From Candidatus Bipolaricaulota bacterium (lineage in GTDB: Bacteria; Bipolaricaulota; Bipolaricaulia; Bipolaricaulales; Bipolaricaulaceae): a stretch of 30,672 nucleotides of DNA. Where the stretch lies: assembly GCA_025060555.1 (NCBI GenBank), contig JANXBC010000005.1:1-30672 (forward strand), written 5' to 3'. This document shows positions 7,856-13,539 of this stretch, in pieces. The translations under genes were made by a program, and so were the position numbers. Within the stretch, counting starts at the first letter, position 1, and each line of letters starts with the position of its first letter. The notes under the pieces were generated by a model that made no database searches, was not told where the DNA came from, and worked only from the letters and a program-made list of their open reading frames with translations.

Positions 7856-8521
7856 GTGAACTGGGGGATTATCCTCGTCTTGCTTGGTGCCGGGCTTTTG
7901 CTCGGCGCCTTGCTATTGGGACCCTACCTTTTTCCGGACGAAAACGAGCAGGCCCTCCAGCGTCTGGTCGAGGTGACCCAAGCTTGGGCTGGGGTACAAG
8001 ATCTGCAAGCCACGCTCACTTTGACCAAGCCGGGCGAACCCACCTTGCGCCTGGAGGTGCGGTACCTTCCCGGACTTGCTTTGCGGCTGGAGATCTTGGA
8101 ACCCGCGGGATTGCGCGGGGAGGTCTATGCCCTGCGGCCGGTGCCGGAGGGCTGGCTCCTTGTGCATTTTCGCCCCAGCCTCTCTTTGGGCCTGGAAGCA
8201 CGTTTCCCCAAAGAGGCCCTCCCCGAGCTTTTGGGTGGGTTTGGCGCAATCTCTTTGGACAGAATCCGGGTGAGCTGGCTTGCACAGAACATCGCCCGCA
8301 TAACTGGCCTTGCTGGCGCTTTCCCTACCGTGGAGATCGAGCTCAGCGAAAATTTCAGGCTGCCGCAGCGTATCCGTGCAGTGAACCCTCAAGGGCAAAC
8401 GGTCGAGGTGAAGGTGGAAGAGGTGGCCGTGAACACTGGTCTAGAACTGCGTGAGCTCCTTATCCTTGAGCCTTTCCCTAGTCGTTGGATTCGGATTCCC
8501 ATTCCTGCAAGCGGCGTCTGA
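7856..8521 (+). CDS. LolA-like periplasmic/outer-membrane lipoprotein-carrier-fold protein
   Basis: About 221 residues. The first 25 form a hydrophobic signal or anchor (NWGIILVLLGAGLLLGALLLGPYLF) followed by a helix and alternating beta-strand pattern with many LxLxV strands, ending in a run of short strands. The segment WAGVQDLQATLTLTK resembles the opening of LolA/DUF4292-like proteins ('..v.dl.a.l.'), in which an incomplete beta barrel binds a lipid. I see this as a fold-level resemblance only. The GTG at 7856 is preferred over a TTG at 7850 because TAGGA lies 6 bases before it. The last 44 bases overlap the convergent DUF151 gene. It probably acts outside the cytoplasmic membrane; the cargo is unknown. 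Confidence 0.55.
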   Translation: MNWGIILVLLGAGLLLGALLLGPYLFPDENEQALQRLVEVTQAWAGVQDLQATLTLTKPGEPTLRLEVRYLPGLALRLEILEPAGLRGEVYALRPVPEGWLLVHFRPSLSLGLEARFPKEALPELLGGFGAISLDRIRVSWLAQNIARITGLAGAFPTVEIELSENFRLPQRIRAVNPQGQTVEVKVEEVAVNTGLELRELLILEPFPSRWIRIPIPASGV

Positions 8522-8981
8522 GCTCAGCGAAGGAAAGCTCGTGCTCGACAAATTTTTCGAACTGCTCCTCCTCGGCGAAGGGTGACTCGATCGCAGCCTG
8601 CTCGAAGACCTCGTCGGCGATGAGGATGGGGGCCTGCACCCGCAGGGCCAGGGCGATGGCATCAGACGGGCGGGAATCCAACTCTTTTAGTTCACCTTGG
8701 GCATCACGCAAAACCAGTTTGGCGTAGAACACGCCGTCCTTGATCTGGGTGATCACCACCTGCACGAGGGTTGCGCCAAGCACAGCGAGGAGCTCCTTCA
8801 TGAGGTCATGCGGAAGAGGCCGGGGGAAGCGCTGACCTTGGAGCTCCAAAGCGATAGAGATCGCCTCGGGTTCTGCGATCCAGATGGGCATAGCTTTTGT
8901 GGAGTTGCGATCTTTAAGGAGTATCACCGGGCTTTTCGTGGCCGGATCCATAAGCAGTGCTCGGACTTCCGCCTCCCGCAT
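8478..8981 (-). CDS. Bifunctional nuclease family (DUF151) protein
   Basis: Member of the DUF151/bifunctional nuclease family (plant BBD1-like, widespread in bacteria), with reported RNase and DNase activity in some members but no settled bacterial role. Family marks are PIWIAEPEAISIALEL, PRPLPHDLMKELL, VVITQIKDGVFYAKL and DSRPSDAIALALR, all in order. The ATG at 8981 follows AAGGAGG with 6 bases between, so it is strongly preferred over upstream ATGs at 9005 and TTG at 9038. The product is 167 residues and has an acidic, charged tail (EEEQFEKFVEHELSF). A consensus -10 box sits upstream and is arranged back to back with that of glmS. The 3' 44 bases overlap the LolA-like gene on the other strand. 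Confidence 0.85.
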   Translation of the reverse strand: MREAEVRALLMDPATKSPVILLKDRNSTKAMPIWIAEPEAISIALELQGQRFPRPLPHDLMKELLAVLGATLVQVVITQIKDGVFYAKLVLRDAQGELKELDSRPSDAIALALRVQAPILIADEVFEQAAIESPFAEEEQFEKFVEHELSFAELRRRLQEWESESND

Positions 8982-9003
8982 CTCCGCCTCCTTACACCTC
9001 ACC

Positions 9004-9009
9004 ATTATA
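9004..9009 (-). promoter_or_regulatory. -10 box of the DUF151 gene
   Basis: TATAAT on the minus strand (9009-9004), with a weak TGTTCA 17 bases upstream at 9032-9027. Transcription would start near 8997 and the short leader carries the AAGGAGG ribosome site. Confidence 0.5.
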
Positions 9010-9053
9010 CGGGCGGAAGGCAAAGGTGAACATGGCACGCATTACGCTCAGGC

Positions 9054-9059
9054 TATAAT
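9054..9059 (+). promoter_or_regulatory. -10 box of glmS
   Basis: Consensus TATAAT ending only 8 bases before the glmS ATG, with ATGGCA (4 of 6) 16 bases upstream at 9032-9037. The predicted transcript would begin at or within a few bases of the ATG, so glmS is probably leaderless; no ribosome binding site is present. Confidence 0.55.
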
Positions 9060-9067
9060 GCCTAGCC

Positions 9068-10879
9068 ATGTGTGGGATCATCGGGTACGTTGGGCCCCGC
9101 GGGGCTCAGAATATTCTGCTTTCCGGCCTTTCCCGCCTGGAATACCGAGGATACGACTCCGCCGGGGTCGCTGTGCTCACCCCACAAGGCCTCTTTCTCC
9201 TCCGCCGCGTGGGGAAATTGGAAAACCTAAAACAAGCGGTGCTGGAAAGCGGGATATCCGGGAACCTCGGGATCGGCCATACCCGCTGGGCCACCCATGG
9301 CCTTCCCACCGAGGAGAACGCTCACCCCCACATGGACTGCACGGGAAAAATCGCCCTCGTCCACAACGGCATCATCGAGAACCACCGCGAACTACGGGAA
9401 AAACTCCTGGCAAGAGGGCACCTTTTCCGGTCGCAAACGGATACAGAAACCTTAGTGCACCTGGTGGAAGAGAATTATGCCGGGGATTTGGTTGAGGCGG
9501 TGCGCAGGGCTTTGGCCGGGGCCCGTGGCGCCTACGCCGTGGCCGTAATCCATGCCGCGCATCCCCAGGAAATCGTGGTGGCTCGCGAGGGAAGCCCCCT
9601 CGTCGTAGGGATCCTCCCCGGGGAGGGGTTCCTCGCCTCCGACGTGCCCGCCCTCCTCCCCTACACGCGGACCTTCCACTTCTTGGAAGACGGGGAGATA
9701 GCCCGGATCACACCGGGAAGGCTGGAGATCTGGGACCGCCAGGGAAACCCAAAGGAACCGCGCTTCCACGACGTGCCCTGGGACCCCCTTGCCGCGGAAA
9801 AGCTAGGGTTCCGCCATTTCATGGAAAAGGAGATCCACGAGCAACCGCGGGCATTGGCCGATACCCTAAGAAGCGAGCTTTCCACGCCTTGGGAAGAGGG
9901 GCTTTGCGGGCTGGACCTTTCTCAGGTGGAGCACATCTACCTCGTGGCCTGCGGCACTTCTTACCACGCCGCTCTTGTCGTGGAATACCTTTGGGAGCCG
10001 CTTTTGCAGCTACCGGTGACGGCGGAAGTCGCTTCAGAATTCCGATATAAGGGGCCAGCCGTGGGGAAAAACACCTTGGTCGTGGCGGTGTCCCAATCGG
10101 GCGAGACCATCGATACCTTGATGGCCGTACGGGGCGCGAAAGAGCGCGGCGCCCAGGTGATCGGGGTGGTGAACATCGTGGGCTCGGCCATCGCCCGGGA
10201 ATCCCACGCGGTTTTCTACACCCGCGCCGGCCTGGAGATCGGGGTGGCAGCAACGAAGACTTTCAGTGCCCAGATTGCGGCTTTGGCGCTTTTGGGCGGG
10301 TGGCTGGCGCGCGGCCGCGGCCTCCTTTCCGAGCGAGAACTTCAGGAACTGAAGGAAGAGCTGAGCCAAGCCCCGCGCCTTGTGGAAGAGGTTCTGCGGC
10401 GCGAGCCAACAATAGAAAATTTAGCGCAAAAGTTTTACACCTTTTCGAACTTCCTTTACCTCGGCCGGGGGCTCCTTTACCCCTTGGCGTTGGAGGGTGC
10501 ACTTAAGCTCAAGGAGATCTCGTACATCCACGCGGAGGGCTATGCCGCGGGGGAGATGAAGCACGGGCCGATCGCCCTGATCCATGAACAAATGCCGGTG
10601 GTGGTGCTTTATTCCCGCAAGGAGCTTCCCGACAAAACCCTCGCCAATATCCAGGAGGCCAAGGCCCGGCGCGGCATCCTTTTGGTCTTCGCTGATGAGG
10701 AAACCCCAGAACTTCGGGAGCTCTCCGACCATCTCCTCCTTCTTCCCCAAGCATCACGCGTGCTCCTCCCCTTCACATTCAGCCCAGCTCTTCAGCTTTT
10801 GGCCTACCACATCGCGCGCCTGAGGGGCACGGATGTGGACCAGCCTAGGAATTTGGCGAAAACCGTGACGGTGGAGTGA
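9068..10879 (+). CDS. glmS: Glutamine--fructose-6-phosphate aminotransferase (isomerizing)
   Basis: GlmS makes glucosamine-6-phosphate from fructose-6-phosphate and glutamine, the first step towards UDP-GlcNAc for peptidoglycan and outer-membrane glycans. The 603-residue protein starts MCGIIGYVG, with Cys2 as the glutaminase nucleophile after methionine removal, followed by GYDSAGVA, HTRWATHG and HNGIIEN of the class II amidotransferase domain (1-240). Two SIS sugar-isomerase domains follow, with CGTSYHA, SQSGETIDT and LGRGLLYPLALEGALKLKE, and the C-terminal DVDQPRNLAKTVTVE tail that closes the active site. Length and motifs are complete. No glmS ribozyme-like leader is possible because the promoter is only a few bases before the ATG. 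smpB begins at the stop codon. Confidence 0.97.
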   Translation: MCGIIGYVGPRGAQNILLSGLSRLEYRGYDSAGVAVLTPQGLFLLRRVGKLENLKQAVLESGISGNLGIGHTRWATHGLPTEENAHPHMDCTGKIALVHNGIIENHRELREKLLARGHLFRSQTDTETLVHLVEENYAGDLVEAVRRALAGARGAYAVAVIHAAHPQEIVVAREGSPLVVGILPGEGFLASDVPALLPYTRTFHFLEDGEIARITPGRLEIWDRQGNPKEPRFHDVPWDPLAAEKLGFRHFMEKEIHEQPRALADTLRSELSTPWEEGLCGLDLSQVEHIYLVACGTSYHAALVVEYLWEPLLQLPVTAEVASEFRYKGPAVGKNTLVVAVSQSGETIDTLMAVRGAKERGAQVIGVVNIVGSAIARESHAVFYTRAGLEIGVAATKTFSAQIAALALLGGWLARGRGLLSERELQELKEELSQAPRLVEEVLRREPTIENLAQKFYTFSNFLYLGRGLLYPLALEGALKLKEISYIHAEGYAAGEMKHGPIALIHEQMPVVVLYSRKELPDKTLANIQEAKARRGILLVFADEETPELRELSDHLLLLPQASRVLLPFTFSPALQLLAYHIARLRGTDVDQPRNLAKTVTVE

Positions 10880-11340
10880 TGGGTGAAAGACGTTTTGTGG
10901 CCAGAAACCGCCGCGCTCGCCGCGATTATCACATCGAGGAAGTCTATGAGGCTGGGCTAGTCCTCAAGGGCTCAGAAGTGAAATCCATCCGCGCCGGCCG
11001 GGTATCCATCGAGGAGGCCTACGCTAAAGTAGAAGGTAGCGAGGTCTGGCTCTATGGGATGCATATCGCGCCCTACGAGCAGGCCGGACACTTCGGTCAC
11101 GATCCGGAGCGGCCCAAAAAACTCCTCCTGCGGAAGCGGGAGATCGCCCGCCTGATCGGAAAGGTGGGGCGCGCTGGATACACCTTGGTCCCCCTCTCCC
11201 TTTATTTCAATGAGCGGGGCTTGGCCAAGGTGGAACTAGCTTTGGCTAGAGGGCTCACCAAGGCGGACAAACGCCGCAAACTCATCGAGGAGGAAGAGGA
11301 ACGGCGGGCCCGCGAGGCCATGAAGCGCTACCTTCCCTAG
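10879..11340 (+). CDS. smpB: SsrA-binding protein SmpB
   Basis: SmpB binds tmRNA and brings it to stalled ribosomes for trans-translation. The 153-residue protein has the conserved NRRARRDYHIEEVYEAGLVLKGSEVKSIR opening region, the AYAKVEGSEVWLYGMHIAPYE barrel segment, HDPERPKKLLL, and the basic C-terminal tail with AKVELALARG and KADKRR. The ATG at 10879 shares its A with the glmS TGA stop, an ATGA-type overlap that implies translational coupling; a GTG at 10876 is also possible. The expected partner tmRNA gene, often next to smpB, is not detectable in the following 350 bases. Confidence 0.95.
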   Translation: MGERRFVARNRRARRDYHIEEVYEAGLVLKGSEVKSIRAGRVSIEEAYAKVEGSEVWLYGMHIAPYEQAGHFGHDPERPKKLLLRKREIARLIGKVGRAGYTLVPLSLYFNERGLAKVELALARGLTKADKRRKLIEEEEERRAREAMKRYLP

Positions 11341-11693
11341 CCGGCGAAAAAAGATTACGATCGCTCAGGAAAAGCTCTTATGCCTGGATATTTTTGACCA
11401 GGGCTTTCTGCTTGCTAAGGAGCGGCAGAAAAGAGCCCGAAGCGCGGCTTAACCAGGAATGGTTTCCAAACCCAGCAAGCGGTCGGAGAGCTTAGTCGTG
11501 GTTTCATTCAGGCTCTTCCACAAAGGCCGCGCCTTCCCGGAGGTGGCTTCGCTCTGCCCCCGTTGCCCGTGGATGTATTCCCCTAAGCGCCGAAGAAAGT
11601 CCATGCGGGACGTCCTCAGTCCAGATGCATTCTTTGGTCCCGTGGGGGATTTAGCACCTCATGCCGTGCGGCCCGGAGACTGTGCAGTTCTCG
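11341..11693. other. Gap between smpB and prfA (353 bases)
   Basis: This stretch lies between two convergent genes and has no convincing large gene. I looked for tmRNA signatures (GGTTCGAATCC-type T arm, alanine-tag reading frame) and found none. It contains an imperfect hairpin (11401-11438: GGGCT-TTCTGC pairing with GCAGAA-AAG-AGCCC, a 3-base bulge and a 13-base loop) without a T run on either strand, and a possible 51-codon minus-strand ORF listed separately. A 110-codon plus-strand frame starting at 11459 runs into prfA antisense and looks spurious. Confidence 0.6.
11449..11604 (-). CDS. Possible small ORF, 51 residues
   Basis: An ATG on the minus strand at 11604, with GAGG 9 bases upstream, opens a 51-residue frame beginning MDFLRRLGEYIHGQ and ending LLGLETIPG. 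It lies 90 bases behind the end of prfA in the same direction. The peptide is basic and could form an amphipathic helix, and its codon use is like that of neighbouring genes, but no family is recognised. It may be a real small protein or chance; the imperfect hairpin at 11401-11438 follows its stop. Confidence 0.3.
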   Translation of the reverse strand: MDFLRRLGEYIHGQRGQSEATSGKARPLWKSLNETTTKLSDRLLGLETIPG

Positions 11694-12764
11694 CTAGTCT
11701 TCGGAAAGGAGGCGGGCGGCCTCCTCAGCCAAAAGGGGCTCCACAACCAGATCTAACTCCCCTTCCAAAACGTCCTCAAGACGATAGACGGTGAGGTCGA
11801 TGCGGTGGTCGGTGACCCGGTTCTGGGGGAAGTTGTAGGTGCGGATTTTCTCGGAGCGTTCGCCTGTCCCGATCTGCCGCCGCCTCTTTTCCCGCAGCTC
11901 CGCCTCCTTTTTCTGCGCCTCAAGCTCGCGCAGCTTCGCCCGCAGCACGCGTAGAGCCAGCTCCTTGTTGCGGTGCTGAGACCGCTCTTCCTGACAGGTC
12001 ACGACGATCCCCGTGGGAATATGGGTGATGCGTACTGCCGTCTCGTTCTTCTGCATGTGTTGTCCCCCAGGCCCTGAGGAGCGAAACGTCTCGATTTTGA
12101 GTTCGTCTGGATTGATCTCAACCTCCACCTCCTCTGCTTCGGGGAGGACCGCTACCGTGGCGGTGGAGGTGTGGATGCGGCCACTTGCCTCCGTCTCGGG
12201 AACGCGTTGCACCCGATGCACCCCGGATTCGTAACGGAAAAGCCCGTAGGCCCCAGGGCCTTCCACAGCGAACACGATCTCTTTGAACCCCCCAAGATCG
12301 GTGGGATGCGAATCCAAAACTCGCACATTGAACCCTTTTTTCTCCGCGTACTTGGCGTACATGCGGAATAGATCAGCCGCAAAAAGCGCGGCCTCCTCGC
12401 CCCCCGCTCCGGCACGGATCTCCACGATCGCGTTCTTGTGATCGTCAGGATGCGGCGGGACCAAAAGGCGACGTAGCTCCTGACCCAATCTCTCCGCGGT
12501 TTCCCGATCGCGCTCAAGCTCTTGTCGCAAGGCCCTTGCCAGTTCCTCGTCATCGCTTTCGCGCAGGAGTTCCTCCTCCTCTGCGATGTTGTGCAAGACC
12601 CGGCGCAGCTCCCCGCCTTTCTCCACGATCAGCCGCAGACGGCTGTAGCGCCGCGAAAGTTCAGGAAAATCCGGACGAGCCGGCGCCGAGGGATCGCTCA
12701 AAAGCGCCTCCAACTGCTGGAGCTCGCGCTCTACCTCCGCAAGTTTCAACAAGAGTTTTTCCAT
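11694..12764 (-). CDS. prfA: Peptide chain release factor 1
   Basis: RF1 recognises UAA and UAG stop codons and triggers peptide release. The 356-residue protein has the helical N-terminal domain, the RAGAGGEEAALFA segment, and VHRVQRVPETEASGRIHTS with the PxT stop-codon-reading tripeptide as Pro-Glu-Thr (189-191), which distinguishes RF1 from RF2 (SPF). The catalytic GGQ loop is at 233-235, in GPGGQHMQKN, where most RF1 proteins read GAGGQHVN. The methylation partner PrmC, often next to prfA, is not here. The ATG at 12764 has no clear ribosome site. rpiA precedes it on the minus strand with a 33-base gap, so the two are probably co-transcribed. Confidence 0.96.
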   Translation of the reverse strand: MEKLLLKLAEVERELQQLEALLSDPSAPARPDFPELSRRYSRLRLIVEKGGELRRVLHNIAEEEELLRESDDEELARALRQELERDRETAERLGQELRRLLVPPHPDDHKNAIVEIRAGAGGEEAALFAADLFRMYAKYAEKKGFNVRVLDSHPTDLGGFKEIVFAVEGPGAYGLFRYESGVHRVQRVPETEASGRIHTSTATVAVLPEAEEVEVEINPDELKIETFRSSGPGGQHMQKNETAVRITHIPTGIVVTCQEERSQHRNKELALRVLRAKLRELEAQKKEAELREKRRRQIGTGERSEKIRTYNFPQNRVTDHRIDLTVYRLEDVLEGELDLVVEPLLAEEAARLLSED

Positions 12765-12797
12765 CGAAAAAAGCGTACCAAGGAACAGTGGGAAGAG

Positions 12798-13487
12798 CTA
12801 GGCTCGCAACCGGCGCAGCCCCCTGGGGCCGGCCACAAAGACTTCGTCCACAAGACCAACAAAGAGCCCATGCCCAAGGATCCCCGCTCGAGCATCAAGC
12901 GCTTGGGCGAGTTCCCCGGGCTGGGGAATCGGACCGAAATAGCAATCGAGGATGTAATTGCCTTGATCGGTGCGAACGGGTACCCCTTGCTGGTCCAGAC
13001 GCAAGGAAACTTTTGCCCCAAGGCTTTCCAAGAAGGGCAAGTGCGTCCGCCAGCCGAAGGGAAGCACCTCCACGGGTACGGCGGCCTGCGTGCCCAGCCG
13101 TGGGGAAAGCTTGCCCTCGTGGGCGACAATCACTTGGTATCTTGTGGCTTGCGCCACAATCTTTTCGCGAAGCATGGCCCCACCGCCACCCTTGATCACG
13201 TTGAGCGCGGGATCGATCTCGTCCGCGCCATCGATGGTGAGGTCTAGCTCAGGGCACTCTTCCAGGGTGGTCAAGGGGATACCCAAAGCTTGCGCTTCCT
13301 CCTCCACTTTTTTTGAGCACGGGACACCACGCACGTCCCGCAGTTTTCCAGACCGAATGAGCATAGCGAGTTTGTGGAGGGCATACCGCGCCGTGGATCC
13401 ATGGCCAAGGCCGATGATCATGCCCGGCCGCACCAGCTCCACCGCGGCCTCGGCCGCCTCCCTCTTCCAGCGCTCCACGTCCGCCAT
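12798..13487 (-). CDS. rpiA: Ribose-5-phosphate isomerase A
   Basis: RpiA interconverts ribose-5-phosphate and ribulose-5-phosphate in the pentose phosphate pathway. The 229-residue protein keeps DGADEID (catalytic aspartates) and KGGGGAMLREK (lysine and the general-base glutamate), with length normal for the family. Two conserved loops are altered: the phosphate-binding GTGSTA is GHGSTA here, and the D-x-S-K motif after the IVA strand appears as HEGK. These changes are near the substrate but the known general base is intact, so the enzyme is likely active. The ATG at 13487 follows AAGGAGAG at good spacing. It is divergent from the ACD-GNAT gene and leads into prfA. Confidence 0.93.
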   Translation of the reverse strand: MADVERWKREAAEAAVELVRPGMIIGLGHGSTARYALHKLAMLIRSGKLRDVRGVPCSKKVEEEAQALGIPLTTLEECPELDLTIDGADEIDPALNVIKGGGGAMLREKIVAQATRYQVIVAHEGKLSPRLGTQAAVPVEVLPFGWRTHLPFLESLGAKVSLRLDQQGVPVRTDQGNYILDCYFGPIPQPGELAQALDARAGILGHGLFVGLVDEVFVAGPRGLRRLRA

Positions 13488-13518
13488 CGCTCTCCTTTCC
13501 TCATCCCTCCTTTTCCTC

Positions 13519-13524
13519 TATGAT
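13519..13524 (+). promoter_or_regulatory. -10 box of the ACD-GNAT/fhs/folD operon
   Basis: TATGAT (5 of 6) lies 15 bases before the ATG at 13540. A weak TTTCCT is 17 bases upstream. The start of transcription would be near 13531, leaving a very short leader that includes GGAGG. This is a weak prediction because the -35 match is poor. Confidence 0.35.
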
Positions 13525-13539
13525 TGCTTGGAGGCAAGG

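Noticed and set aside
11341..11693. tmRNA gene beside smpB
   Set aside because: No T-arm sequence, no tRNA-like ends and no tag reading frame could be found on either strand.
12970..13539. Upstream extension of the ACD-GNAT reading frame by 190 codons
   Set aside because: It is antisense to rpiA, has arginine/serine-rich composition unlike the protein, and the ATG at 13540 has a good ribosome site and matches family starts.
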